A stretch of DNA of 43,495 nucleotides from Methylophilaceae bacterium (GCA_009926205.1 RFPI01000005.1:1-43495); one strand, 5' to 3'; shown: positions 33,795-42,648, counted from the stretch's first letter. Program-made: numbers and translations. The notes: generated from the letters alone by a model not told the origin.

Positions 33795-33968
33795 ATGACT
33801 CACTCCGTCAAAAACGTAGCAATCAATACTGATAGCAATGTACAAAATTGGATGCGCAAACTGACCCAACAACCATTGGTTTCTGAAGAGGAACTGATTG
33901 CCATCCGTCTAGAATATCTGGATGTCACCCCTGAGGATTGGAAAGTACACTTAGAGCAATCTAACTAG
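33795..33968 (+). CDS. 57-residue small protein of unknown function
   Basis: A short gene with a clear AAGGA site 8 nt before ATG 33795. It reads MTHSVKNVAINTDSNVQNWM then RKLTQQPLVSEEELIAIRLE and ends YLDVTPEDWKVHLEQSN. It is hydrophilic, helix-rich and acidic at the end, with no signal peptide or Cys. I do not recognise it. It may be a regulator partner or a toxin-antitoxin-like component, but nothing visible supports a specific role. It lies 97 nt after the paralogue C regulator. Confidence 0.6.
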   Translation: MTHSVKNVAINTDSNVQNWMRKLTQQPLVSEEELIAIRLEYLDVTPEDWKVHLEQSN

Positions 33969-33981
33969 TGACTGATTCAAT

Positions 33982-34009
33982 ATCATGGCTGCCCTCAAAC
34001 AGCCATGAT
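33982..34009. terminator. Perfect 10-bp hairpin after the 57-residue gene
   Basis: ATCATGGCTG (33982-33991), CCCTCAAA loop, CAGCCATGAT (34000-34009). It lacks a T-run, so if it is a terminator it is atypical; it could instead stabilise the transcript or be an operator for the gene at 34174. Confidence 0.45.
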
Positions 34010-34173
34010 GATATTCGCGGTTCCGCAATAGTCTCCTACATCAAGCTTGCCCAGCAGGATTGCGCAAAGGCATCATCAATTAAGTGAAATATGCGCAAGG
34101 TTTGTGACATAATTTTCATACACGCCCTATGGCGAAATATGAACTGTTGAATTCTTATGCACAAGGAAACCAA

Positions 34174-34608
34174 ATGAAGCTTTTTTATTACTCATGGATG
34201 ACTGTTCTGCTGACCAGCCTAATCAACAACGTGCAAGCCCAAGACAGCTTTAACGGACAAGACTTCTCTGGCGTATATACCTGCACCGGTGAAGATAGCC
34301 ATGAAGGGCAATATAAAGGCAGTGTCAGCATGAAGTTATTGCCTCAACATAGTACGGGTGAATATGCTGCTTATACATTCGAATTATCCGTGCCAGGTTA
34401 TGGCAAATATCCAGGCCACGCTGCTGGCTACAAAAATAATTTGGCAATCTATTTTGCGCATACGCAACACAGCAAAAATCAAGACTTTGGAACTGGCATT
34501 GCCACCTTTACACAAAACCCTAAAGGCAAATGGAGTTTCCATAAATACTATTACGAGCCTATGTTTAAAGGCGGCAATCATGGCTTTGAAACCTGCACAC
34601 AAAACTAG
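34174..34608 (+). CDS. Secreted protein of unknown function
   Basis: 144-residue exported protein: signal peptide (1-22, ending VQA), then a mature domain with DFSGVYTCTGEDSHEGQYKGSV, likely beta-rich, with two Cys (in YTCTGED and FETCTQN at the C terminus) that may form a disulphide, and a Tyr/Gly-rich tail. I do not recognise the family; the SGVYTCTG...G pattern resembles small periplasmic proteins of the beta-barrel lipocalin-like type. AAGGAAA lies 5 nt before ATG 34174; a longer frame starts at 34129. Confidence 0.65.
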   Translation: MKLFYYSWMTVLLTSLINNVQAQDSFNGQDFSGVYTCTGEDSHEGQYKGSVSMKLLPQHSTGEYAAYTFELSVPGYGKYPGHAAGYKNNLAIYFAHTQHSKNQDFGTGIATFTQNPKGKWSFHKYYYEPMFKGGNHGFETCTQN

Positions 34609-34628
34609 AATCAGCGCTTAGCACCATC

Positions 34629-35276
34629 ATGCAACAAGTGTTGGTATATGCGGATTCATTGTCTTGGGGGATCATCCCCATGACCCGTCGCCGCTTTGAG
34701 TTTCATCAACGTTGGCCAGGGATTTTAGAGATTGAATTAAATAAATCCTCAGGTCCGGTACGCGTGATTGAAGACTGCCTAAATGGTCGACGTACCATCT
34801 ACGAAGACCCTATTCGACCAGGGCGCAACGGCTTGATAGGCTTGCAACAGAGAATAGAGGTCAACTCGCCATTGGCGCTTGTCATCTTGATGTTGGGCAC
34901 CAATGACTTTCAAAAAAACCATGCCCATAGCGCTGCAGATGCGCAGCATGGCATGCGTCAATTGATACAAGCCATCCGAACCACAGTGTTAGAGCCAGGC
35001 ATAAGTATGCCCAAAATTTTGGTGGTGGCGCCACCGCCTATCCTTAAGCCACAAGGGGATATTGCAGAGAAATTTGTCGGGGCAGAGCAAAAATGCATAG
35101 GGCTAGCAAAAGCCTATCAGGACTTATGCCAAGCGTTGGACTGTGAATTTTTTGATGCAGCCACGGTGACCACCTCTAGCAAAGTCGACGGCGTACATTT
35201 CGACCAAGATCAGCATCTCGCATTCGGATTAGCCCTCAGTCCTATTGTGGCTAAGTTGCTCAAGTCGATGGTCTGA
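34629..35276 (+). CDS. SGNH/GDSL-type esterase or lipase-like hydrolase
   Basis: 215-residue hydrolase of the SGNH fold: block I VLVYADSLSWG with catalytic Ser10, block III LGTNDFQ (oxyanion Asn), block V DGVHFDQDQH with the Asp-x-x-His dyad. No signal peptide, so probably cytosolic. The SWG after the Ser is a mark of the arylesterase/acetyl-esterase-type branch (TesA, acyloxyacyl or 7-aminocephalosporanic-type deacetylases), so substrate is unknown. Confidence 0.85.
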   Translation: MQQVLVYADSLSWGIIPMTRRRFEFHQRWPGILEIELNKSSGPVRVIEDCLNGRRTIYEDPIRPGRNGLIGLQQRIEVNSPLALVILMLGTNDFQKNHAHSAADAQHGMRQLIQAIRTTVLEPGISMPKILVVAPPPILKPQGDIAEKFVGAEQKCIGLAKAYQDLCQALDCEFFDAATVTTSSKVDGVHFDQDQHLAFGLALSPIVAKLLKSMV

Positions 35277-35359
35277 GATATCAGCTGATGATTGCGCTGA
35301 GTGCTGGATAGCGTAACGGTTTTTTTAGATAATAGTCCAAGCTTACTCAAGGAAATTTC

Positions 35360-35791
35360 ATGATAGATAGTCCCAACGATATTCGCGATGTCACGTTTGC
35401 AATTCGCGATGCAGTCGCCCCCGTATTTCTACTCACCGGGATAGGTTCTTTATTGTCAGTCTTGGTCAATCGCTTAGGTCGCGCCATAGACCGCGCGCGT
35501 GGACTGAATGGCCTAAATGATCAACAACTCGCACCATTTTTGGATGAGTTGGACATCATCGTCCGGCGCATCGCTTGGATGCGTTGGGCAGTCGGCTTAT
35601 TTATCTTTGCCGGCTTTTGCGTGTCGCTGTCGATTGCTACAGTGTTTGTGGGTGTCGAATTAAAAATCAACTTACCGCATTTCGTTTTGCTGACTTTTAT
35701 CACGTCTATGGTGGCATTAAACGCTGGGTTGCTGTGTTTTCTGAGAGAGATTATTTTGGCCACCAAAGAGGCCGTGACGCGTCACCGATAA
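35360..35791 (+). CDS. DUF2721 membrane protein
   Basis: 143-residue inner-membrane protein with three hydrophobic segments and the family N-terminal stretch AVAPVFLLTGIGSLLSVLVNRLGRAIDRAR. Function unknown. AAGGAAA lies 6 nt before the ATG. It seems a single gene, ending just before a convergent VOC gene with no clear terminator between them. Confidence 0.85.
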   Translation: MIDSPNDIRDVTFAIRDAVAPVFLLTGIGSLLSVLVNRLGRAIDRARGLNGLNDQQLAPFLDELDIIVRRIAWMRWAVGLFIFAGFCVSLSIATVFVGVELKINLPHFVLLTFITSMVALNAGLLCFLREIILATKEAVTRHR

Positions 35792-35814
35792 AGCGTTATA
35801 GAGACACTAGAATA

Positions 35815-36198
35815 TTATTGATGGGCAAAATTTAATTCCACGCGATTGCCTGCGGGATCCTGCAATACAATTTGATATTGATGCGTTTGTGGCACAACAG
35901 CCGTTTGAAACGACAAGCCTAATTGTTGCAGTTTTTGCTCATAGGCCGATCGATCACGGCAGACAAAAGCAAAATGGTCGATGGTAGTCTTTACATGGAC
36001 TAAGCGTTGTTCTTCTGGGGATGCTTCAATCAAATGAATCAAATCATGCTGGCCTTGATAGAGCCAATAGCCAAAACGTGCAAACGGCGGACGCGGTCCG
36101 AGGGTCAGGCCAACCACTTCGGTATAAAACTGCAACATTTGATCGAGCAAGCTTCGCTCTGCACGCAAATTCACATGCCCAAAACCTAAAACGCCCAT
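35815..36198 (-). CDS. VOC (glyoxalase/bleomycin-resistance) fold protein
   Basis: 127-residue single VOC protein: GFGHVNLRAER near the N terminus (first ligand His), FYTEVVGLTLGPRPPF, VKTTIDHFAFVC (His) and VLQDPAGNRVELNFAHQ at the end (ligand Glu). Likely a metal-dependent lyase, dioxygenase or binding protein; substrate cannot be deduced. ATG 36198 is preferred because GGGAG lies 4 nt upstream; ATG 36240 is an alternative. Opposite the MDR gene at 36315, with a 116-bp shared region. Confidence 0.75.
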   Translation of the reverse strand: MGVLGFGHVNLRAERSLLDQMLQFYTEVVGLTLGPRPPFARFGYWLYQGQHDLIHLIEASPEEQRLVHVKTTIDHFAFVCRDRSAYEQKLQQLGLSFQTAVVPQTHQYQIVLQDPAGNRVELNFAHQ

Positions 36199-36314
36199 GA
36201 CGACTCCCATCACATCCAGACAAAAAAACAAGTTGGTCATTAATCACCAGAATTAGATTATCATGAATTTTTATTCGCTTCTTGATTCCTATCCTAAGAA
36301 AGGTTGTCACTGAT

Positions 36315-37325
36315 ATGTCAGACAGAGCCATTATTCTGCAAAGCGGCGGCGGCTATGACAAAGTCACCCTAGGCAAACGTCCCGCAGCTGCCCCCAAAGC
36401 AAATGAAATCAGCGTAAGGCTACATGCAAACTCGCTCAACTATCATGATTTTGCCGTCGTCAGTGGCATGTGGGGACCAGCAGAACCACGCATCCCGATG
36501 GCAGATGGCGCAGGGGTAGTCATTGCAGTGGGTGACGCAGTGACCGAGTTTAAAGTGGGGGATCATGTGGTCAGCACTTTCTTTCCGACATGGTTGGACG
36601 GCGAACCGAATGTAGAAGGCTTTGCCACCGTACCGGGTGACGGAGTCGACGGCTACGCGCGTGAGACAGTCACCGCTTCGGTGAATCATTTCACCCTTGC
36701 CCCACAACATTGGAGTCATGTTGAGTCCGCCACCTTAACCACCGCAGCGCTCACTGCTTGGCGTGCCTTGATGTCAGACGACCAGCTCAAGCCAGGTGAT
36801 AGCGTGCTTGTGCAGGGCACCGGGGGCGTATCTATATTCGCACTGCAATTTGCCAAAATGGTTGGGGCGACTGTCATTGCCACCTCCTCCAGCGAAGAAA
36901 AACTAGCCAAGCTCAAACAACTGGGCGCCGATCATCTGATCAACTATCGCACCACGCAGAATTGGGGTGAGCTAGCCCGTGAAATCACGCACGGAAAAGG
37001 CGTTGATCATGTCGTTGAAGTGGGCGGTCCCGCCACATTAGAACAATCCATGGCTGCCGCAAGAGTGGGCGGACATATTTCTTTGATTGGAATATTGACT
37101 GGATTGGGAGGTGAATTATCCATCGTCACCGCCCTGATTAAGCAGTTACGTTTGCAAGGACTCATCGTTGGAAACCGTACCCAACAACAAGCGATGATTA
37201 GAGCTATCGATGCGGCTGGAATGAAACCAGTGGTCGACAAAGTATTCCCTTTAGAAAATATCGTGGATGCATTCCGTTACCAAGAGAGCAACCAGCACTT
37301 TGGCAAAATTTGCCTGCAAATGTAA
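36315..37325 (+). CDS. Zinc-free MDR alcohol dehydrogenase/quinone-reductase-like enzyme
   Basis: 336-residue NAD(P)H-dependent medium-chain reductase: catalytic domain with SLNYHDFAVVSGMWG and IPMADGAGVVIAVGDAV, then a Rossmann fold with SVLVQGTGGVSIFALQFAKMVGA and TSSSEEKLAKLKQLGADHLINY. The zinc-binding Cys and the structural-zinc lobe of classical alcohol dehydrogenases are missing, pointing to a QOR-type (quinone or enone) reductase. ATG 36315 is used with AAAGG upstream. Close to modA, which follows 7 nt after its stop. Confidence 0.85.
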   Translation: MSDRAIILQSGGGYDKVTLGKRPAAAPKANEISVRLHANSLNYHDFAVVSGMWGPAEPRIPMADGAGVVIAVGDAVTEFKVGDHVVSTFFPTWLDGEPNVEGFATVPGDGVDGYARETVTASVNHFTLAPQHWSHVESATLTTAALTAWRALMSDDQLKPGDSVLVQGTGGVSIFALQFAKMVGATVIATSSSEEKLAKLKQLGADHLINYRTTQNWGELAREITHGKGVDHVVEVGGPATLEQSMAAARVGGHISLIGILTGLGGELSIVTALIKQLRLQGLIVGNRTQQQAMIRAIDAAGMKPVVDKVFPLENIVDAFRYQESNQHFGKICLQM

Positions 37326-37332
37326 TTCAGGC

Positions 37333-38088
37333 ATGATGTCGATGACCGCTTTATTTAGATTCATAGTCTGTTTAATCGCACTGCAATCTTGCCAGCTTAT
37401 GGCGCAAGATAGGCTGCTTGTTTTCGCTGCGGCCAGCTTGAGTAATGCCTTGATAGAAATCAACCAGCAATTTGAACAGAACACTGGCATACAGATTCGT
37501 CAGTCTTTTGCCGCCTCCTCCACGCTCGCCAAGCAAATCGAAAATGGCGCACCAGCCGATATTTTTATTTCTGCAGATACGCTGTGGATGGATTACTTGG
37601 CCAATCAATTTCCCATCATACAAAGCAGCAATCGGCCCATACTGAGTAATTCACTGGTGCTGATTGCCCCCAAAGGTCAAGCGTTTGCTGTGCAACTGAA
37701 TGCGCAATATAAATTGCCAGAACAGTATTCAGGTAAGCTATGTACGGGTGAAACAGAGTCCGTCCCTGTTGGCATCTATGCCAAGCAAGCACTCACCTAT
37801 TTGCATTGGTGGGATGGCTTAAAAGGACGCATAGTAGGCGCACAAGATGTGCGTGGTGCGCTAAATTTTGTTGAGCGTGGTGAATGCATAGGTATCGTGT
37901 ATCTAACAGATGCCATGCAAAGCAACAAGGTGCAAATATTGGCCACCTTTCCTGCACAAAGTCATAGTGCAATTGTTTACCCAGCTGCCGCTGTCAGTGC
38001 ACAGAAAAACGGCCAACGCTATTTGCAATTTCTCAACACAGAAACAGCGAAACAGATTTTCCAAAAATACGGATTTACTCTAAAGTGA
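37333..38088 (+). CDS. modA: Molybdate-binding protein ModA, without ModB and ModC in view
   Basis: Periplasmic molybdate (tungstate) receptor of 251 residues: signal peptide (about 1-24, ending LMAQ), mature start RLLVFAAASLSNALIEINQQFE, and the oxyanion-binding SFAASSTLAKQIENGAPADIFISAD, with DVRGALNFVERGECIGIVYLTDA further on. Family assignment is firm. The permease and ATPase genes normally downstream are absent here; a GNAT gene follows. ATG 37333 is used; ATG 37336 and 37342 are close alternatives. It may work with genes elsewhere. Confidence 0.9.
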   Translation: MMSMTALFRFIVCLIALQSCQLMAQDRLLVFAAASLSNALIEINQQFEQNTGIQIRQSFAASSTLAKQIENGAPADIFISADTLWMDYLANQFPIIQSSNRPILSNSLVLIAPKGQAFAVQLNAQYKLPEQYSGKLCTGETESVPVGIYAKQALTYLHWWDGLKGRIVGAQDVRGALNFVERGECIGIVYLTDAMQSNKVQILATFPAQSHSAIVYPAAAVSAQKNGQRYLQFLNTETAKQIFQKYGFTLK

Positions 38089-38154
38089 GCAATCTTTTAC
38101 TCAACAGCCCACGCACGTCCAAAGCAGAAACAATAACAAATTAAAGGAAAAATA

Positions 38155-39045
38155 ATGAGCGCCTTCCATATCCGCACCGCCCAAGCCCATGACATGGACT
38201 ACATCATTGGACTGTTAGCTGAAGCTGGCTGGAATCCGGGCTTGCATGATGCGCAATGTTTCTTTGCTAGTGACCCACAAGGATTTTTAATCGCCCATCT
38301 AGGCGAGCAAGCCATAGGTTGCGTATCTGCAGTGCGATATCCTGATGTAAGCGCAACTGATTTCGGTTTTATCGGTTGTTATATTATGCAGCCCCCTTGG
38401 CGCGGCCAAATTTATGGTGCTTGGCTAGGGATGCATGCCATGAAATTACTGCACGATTGCAATATCGGGATTGATGGCGTGGTCGAACAGCAGACCCACT
38501 ATGCGCACTTTGGCTTTAGTATGGCGCACCGCAACTTGCGTTATATGGGCGACTGCAGCACATGGCCGACAGACCAAAGCGGACTCGATATCGTCAATGC
38601 ACGCACACTGCCATTGGCACAATTAGTCGCCTTTGATAGCCAGTACTTCCCTGCCCCACGCCCCGCTTTTTTACAGGCATGGCTAAGCCCAGACACTCAT
38701 CACAGCTTAGCGCTCATGCAAGATGGTCAAATCATCGCCTATGGCACCGCCCGAGCTTGTATACGCGGATACAAAATCGGCCCCTTGTTCGCGCAAGACA
38801 GCAACAGTGCCCGCGCTATATTGTTACAACTGGCCGCTTGGATACGCCAACAAACGCAGACTAGTTCTGCGCCAGGGGCCAGCGAGGTGATGTTGGATAT
38901 CAGTGAGGAAAATGCGCAAGCGTTGGCATTGGTTCAGCGATTAGATATGCAGTTTGTGTTTGAGACTGCGCGCATGTATAGCCAAGCCAGACCAGCACTA
39001 AACTGGCAACACATCTACGGTATTAGCAGTTTTGAATTAGGTTAG
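38155..39045 (+). CDS. Two-domain GNAT N-acetyltransferase
   Basis: 296-residue protein with an N-terminal GNAT domain (residues about 5-125; LIAHLGEQAIGCVSAVRY and MQPPWRGQIYGAWLGMHAMK, the CoA-binding RGQ/A loop) and a C-terminal Acetyltransf_18-like half (about 145-296, with DQSGLDIVNARTLPLAQLVAFD and SAYGTARACIRGYKIGPLFA-type stretches). Substrate is unknown. It follows modA and meets the ACR3 gene tail to tail, with overlapping stops in TTAG (39042-39045). Confidence 0.85.
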   Translation: MSAFHIRTAQAHDMDYIIGLLAEAGWNPGLHDAQCFFASDPQGFLIAHLGEQAIGCVSAVRYPDVSATDFGFIGCYIMQPPWRGQIYGAWLGMHAMKLLHDCNIGIDGVVEQQTHYAHFGFSMAHRNLRYMGDCSTWPTDQSGLDIVNARTLPLAQLVAFDSQYFPAPRPAFLQAWLSPDTHHSLALMQDGQIIAYGTARACIRGYKIGPLFAQDSNSARAILLQLAAWIRQQTQTSSAPGASEVMLDISEENAQALALVQRLDMQFVFETARMYSQARPALNWQHIYGISSFELG

Positions 39046-40067
39046 CGCAAGCCCGCTTGATACCAAGCCCGACTCGCATTCACCGCTTTCACTACCAGCA
39101 ACATCAATGGCACTTCCACCAGCACGCCCACCACCGTGGCTAAAGCAGCCCCAGATTGCAAACCGAATAAACTAATCGCAGTCGCAACGGCTAATTCAAA
39201 AAAATTGCTTGCTCCAATCAAGGCGGACGGGCAAGCAATCGCATGCGGCTCGCCCACGGCTCGATTTAAGCCATAGGCCAATGAGGCATTGATGATGACT
39301 TGCAAAGTGATCGGTATCGCCAATAACAAAATCACCAAAGGTTGTTGCAAGATTTTTTCGCCCTGAAAAGCAAATAATAAAATCAGCGTCAGCAGTAATG
39401 CCGCCATAGAAAAGCGCGATAACACCTGCAGCCAGTTTTGCCAGCTTGATGCTGCTTGACGCAACAATGCAGCGCGTAACAACTGCGCAATCACCACAGG
39501 AATCACGATATACATCAGCACAGAGGTCAGCAAAGTTTCTAGCGGTACGGTGATGGCAGACATGCCAAGTAACAAACCAACGATAGGGGCAAAAGCAAAC
39601 AGCATGACCACATCATTGAGCGCCACTTGGGTCAGAGTAAACAAAGCATCGCCCTGACTTAAGCGACTCCAGACAAATACCATCGCAGTACACGGCGCCG
39701 CTGCCAATAAAATCAGCCCTGCCACATAGCTATCCAACTGCTCTGTGGGTAAGTAGTCTGCTAATACACCACGGATAAAAAACCAAGCCAACAAGGCCAT
39801 AGAGCAAGGCTTGATTACCCAATTCACCAGCAAGGTAACTGCCAAACCACGCCAATGTTGGCGGACTTGATGCAGACTAGAAAAATCGACTTTCATTAAC
39901 ATGGGGATAATCATCACCCAAATCAGCAGCGCCACTGGCATATTGACCTGGGCGTATTGCATCTGCGCCAAGTCTGCAAACACTTGTGGGAATAATTGGC
40001 CGAATAAAACGCCTAGGGCGATACACAACAACACCCATACACTCAAAAACCGTTCAAAAATATTCAT
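39042..40067 (-). CDS. ACR3-family arsenite efflux permease
   Basis: Exports arsenite across the inner membrane. 341 residues with about ten helices. FERFLSVWVLLCIALGVLFG at the N terminus, the catalytic cysteine in AAPCTAMVFVWSRLSQGD and ASNFFELAVATAISLFG late in the protein match ACR3 rather than ArsB. The ATG overlaps the arsC stop by 4 nt (ATGA). It faces the GNAT gene. Confidence 0.93.
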   Translation of the reverse strand: MNIFERFLSVWVLLCIALGVLFGQLFPQVFADLAQMQYAQVNMPVALLIWVMIIPMLMKVDFSSLHQVRQHWRGLAVTLLVNWVIKPCSMALLAWFFIRGVLADYLPTEQLDSYVAGLILLAAAPCTAMVFVWSRLSQGDALFTLTQVALNDVVMLFAFAPIVGLLLGMSAITVPLETLLTSVLMYIVIPVVIAQLLRAALLRQAASSWQNWLQVLSRFSMAALLLTLILLFAFQGEKILQQPLVILLLAIPITLQVIINASLAYGLNRAVGEPHAIACPSALIGASNFFELAVATAISLFGLQSGAALATVVGVLVEVPLMLLVVKAVNASRAWYQAGLR

Positions 40068-40549
40068 ACTGTTTGTTGTCCTATTTGTTGCAAGGCTTGT
40101 TTCAATTCTGCACTGCTCATACGCTCGAGTGGCAAAGCCAATAGCGCAGTAACACGCTGACGGATTTGCGCAAAAATATCGGCAAATGCCGCCGCCTGCC
40201 CCTCACCTTGCACCGCTGCTGGATCACTAAAGCCCCAATGTCCTTGCACCGGCACACCGGGCCAAATTGGACAGACTTCATTGGCAGCGTTATCACACAC
40301 TGTAATCACCATATCCATGACGGGCGCATCCGGCTGGGCAAATACATGCCAACTTTTGCTGGACAAGGATTGCGTGTCATAAGCGATACTGTGTAGTTGT
40401 TGAATTGCCATAGGGTGTACTTTTCCCGCAGGATGACTCCCCGCGCTATAGGCCACCACACGTCCTTGTCCAAGATGATTCAATAGCCCTTCAGCCATCA
40501 CGCTACGTGCAGAATTACCGGTACATAAAATCAAAATATTGAGTGACAT
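40064..40549 (-). CDS. arsC: Arsenate reductase ArsC, thioredoxin-linked low-molecular-weight phosphatase type
   Basis: Reduces arsenate to arsenite for the adjacent ACR3 pump. 161 residues. C9-T-G-N-S-A-R15 is the C-x5-R phosphatase loop, and VITVCDNAANEVCPIWPG carries the two further cysteines of the thioredoxin-coupled mechanism. A GGAT site is 6 nt before ATG 40549. arsC and ACR3 overlap by 4 nt. No arsR gene and no matching ArsR gene lies beside it in this window, so regulation of the pair is not visible. Confidence 0.92.
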   Translation of the reverse strand: MSLNILILCTGNSARSVMAEGLLNHLGQGRVVAYSAGSHPAGKVHPMAIQQLHSIAYDTQSLSSKSWHVFAQPDAPVMDMVITVCDNAANEVCPIWPGVPVQGHWGFSDPAAVQGEGQAAAFADIFAQIRQRVTALLALPLERMSSAELKQALQQIGQQTV

Positions 40550-40579
40550 CTCTGTATCCAAAACGATCAATAACTGTTC

Positions 40580-41656
40580 TTAGTCTATGGTCATACTTTC
40601 GCCATGACGCAATACGCGAAAACTTTGCAGGGCTATCCCCTGTTGTTGCAAAGCCTGTTGCAGCCTTTTGGGCGGTTCATCCATCGGCTCATCGGTCAAA
40701 GCAAAGGTCCCCCAATGAATCGCCAAGGCTTGTTTCGCATGCAAGTCCTGCATCACTTGAACGGCCTCATCAGGATCTATATGCGCACGCTGCATAAACC
40801 ATCGTGGTGCATATCCGCCGATGGCAATCGCGGCTAAATCCACATCCCCGATATTGGCGTGAATATCGCGAATATCTGCCGAATAGCCCAAATCGCCGGA
40901 AAACCAAAAGTTAAAGTGTGGGCTCAATACGGCCCAACTGCCCCATAGCGTTTCATAGCGATCGAATAAACCGCGTGCGCTCCAATGCTGAACTGGCAGA
41001 AAGCGTATCTTGTGCATAGCCTGCTGACCTTGCACTTCCACCTCTTGCCACCATTGCAATCCCTTTACATTGGCATGGGCGCCATTTAAAACTGTATTTG
41101 TGACATTTTGATGAAACCATTGCTCGACACCTGCCGGAACCAGAAAAATGGGCGGCTGAGGACGCTGCATCAGTTTTTGTACGGTAGCTAAATCCAAATG
41201 GTCATAGTGATTATGTGAAATCAACACATAATCGATACGCGGCAAATCTTCCCACGCCAGTCCAGGAGCTTGATGACGTTTAGGGCCCGCAAAACCGACC
41301 GGTGAAGCGCGCTCACTCCAATGCGGATCGGTCAGAATATTCAACCCATCGATTTGATATAGCACCGTGGCATGCCCTATCCACGTTGCGCGAGGCGAGG
41401 CTTTAGCATCATGAATCAGCGCCAAGTTGGGGCTGACCCCCACGATAGGTTGGGACGGAGTGCGCGTATCGGGAGAGGTCCAGCGTTGCCACTGCCATTT
41501 AAAAAAACTAGCGCCATTAGCAGAATCAATATAACGATTGTGATATCGACCGTCCGCTGCTTTGCCTTGGCTATTGTCAGCCCAGCCAGTATGCAGCATG
41601 AATATGGCGCCCAATAGCGCCAACAAAGATAAAGCAAGAAGGGATTTTTTATGCAT
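40580..41656 (-). CDS. MBL-fold metallo-hydrolase (NAPE-PLD/UlaG-like)
   Basis: 358-residue hydrolase with an N-terminal hydrophobic leader (about 5-25). SHNHYDHLD is the HxHxDH zinc motif; TWIGHATVLYQIDGLNILTDPHW, WFSGDLGYSADIRDI and LAIHWGTFALTDEPMDEP are typical of the L-ascorbate-lactonase-like/NAPE-PLD branch. The leader suggests membrane anchoring or export. Substrate unknown. It is close upstream of arsC in the same direction but may have its own promoter. Confidence 0.85.
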   Translation of the reverse strand: MHKKSLLALSLLALLGAIFMLHTGWADNSQGKAADGRYHNRYIDSANGASFFKWQWQRWTSPDTRTPSQPIVGVSPNLALIHDAKASPRATWIGHATVLYQIDGLNILTDPHWSERASPVGFAGPKRHQAPGLAWEDLPRIDYVLISHNHYDHLDLATVQKLMQRPQPPIFLVPAGVEQWFHQNVTNTVLNGAHANVKGLQWWQEVEVQGQQAMHKIRFLPVQHWSARGLFDRYETLWGSWAVLSPHFNFWFSGDLGYSADIRDIHANIGDVDLAAIAIGGYAPRWFMQRAHIDPDEAVQVMQDLHAKQALAIHWGTFALTDEPMDEPPKRLQQALQQQGIALQSFRVLRHGESMTID

Positions 41657-41670
41657 GGGCTAACAACCGT

Positions 41671-42648
41671 TTATACAGTGGATTTGTGCAAGGCCTTGCT
41701 GATTCGATCGCGCACCGCCATCCACTCGGGCGTGTCCGGTGGCATCTCAATCAAGATTTGCTGATAGCCGCCTTGGTCCAATAAACGCAACACAGCATAG
41801 AGCATTTGCGCATAGCGTTTCGCATCCAGTGGCATGCGATATTCAGTGACAGAAGCCGCCTGATCTTTTGAGATTTGCGCCGCACGCAACATCAAAATCG
41901 AGCCCTGCGCTAAGGAGCGATAGTCAGCCTCTGGCTGGAATAACTGCAAACGGGTATGCGGTTGATAATGATTTAACAAATTGCCAGATACCTGCGTTTT
42001 GCCATCGTGCTGGGTCAGAATGTCGCAGCCCAACACCGCTTCGAGTTCTGGCAGGCTATAGCCACCTGGACGCATCAGCACCGGCTGACTGCCGGTCATA
42101 TCCAAGATGGTCGATTCCAAGCCTACCTGACATTCACCACCATCGACGACGGCAGCAATCTTGCCTTGCAGATCCTGCATCACATGCGCTGCCGAGGTCG
42201 GGCTCACCGCACCAAACATATTGGCAGAAGGCGCCACAATCGGATGTCCCAAACGGCGAATAATGGCGCGTGTGGTTTCGTGGCTAGGAATACGCACACA
42301 GACCTTATCCGAACCGCCAGTCACCGCATCTGTGACCAAGTCACTGCGCCATAACAAAACAGAAAGAGGCCCCGGCCAACAAGCTTGTGCCAATTTCTCT
42401 ACCAGCGGGGGAATCGCTTTCACCCAAGGGCGCATCGCCTCAAGATCAGCAAAATGCATGATTAAAGGATGACCGCTGGGGCGTTGTTTGACCTGATAGA
42501 TTTTATTCACCGCTTCCAGCTGCGCAGCATCCGCAGCCAAGCCGTATACCGTCTCGGTAGGTAAAGCCACCACCACACCTTGCGCCAACAAGTCAGCGGC
42601 GAGAGATACGCATTGCGGGTCAGTAGAGAGAATTAACTGAGTGTTCAT
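41671..42648 (-). CDS. L-threonylcarbamoyladenylate synthase, Sua5 type
   Basis: Makes threonylcarbamoyl-AMP for the t6A modification of tRNA. 325 residues: TsaC/YrdC domain (1-200) with VVALPTETVYGLAADA, KQRPSGHPLIMHF, CVRIPSHETTRAIIRRLGHPIVAPSANMFG (in parts) and DGGECQVGLESTILD, then a C-terminal Sua5 domain (about 225-325) with HYQPHTRLQLFQPEADY, present in Sua5 but not TsaC. ATG 42648 gives the normal N terminus. A terminator on the minus strand lies upstream of its start and ends the preceding SPOR unit. Confidence 0.93.
   Translation of the reverse strand: MNTQLILSTDPQCVSLAADLLAQGVVVALPTETVYGLAADAAQLEAVNKIYQVKQRPSGHPLIMHFADLEAMRPWVKAIPPLVEKLAQACWPGPLSVLLWRSDLVTDAVTGGSDKVCVRIPSHETTRAIIRRLGHPIVAPSANMFGAVSPTSAAHVMQDLQGKIAAVVDGGECQVGLESTILDMTGSQPVLMRPGGYSLPELEAVLGCDILTQHDGKTQVSGNLLNHYQPHTRLQLFQPEADYRSLAQGSILMLRAAQISKDQAASVTEYRMPLDAKRYAQMLYAVLRLLDQGGYQQILIEMPPDTPEWMAVRDRISKALHKSTV

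Noticed and set aside
39042-40549. The ACR3 pump as ArsB
   Set aside because: The helix pattern and the cysteine-containing AAPCTAMVFVWSR motif fit ACR3, not ArsB.
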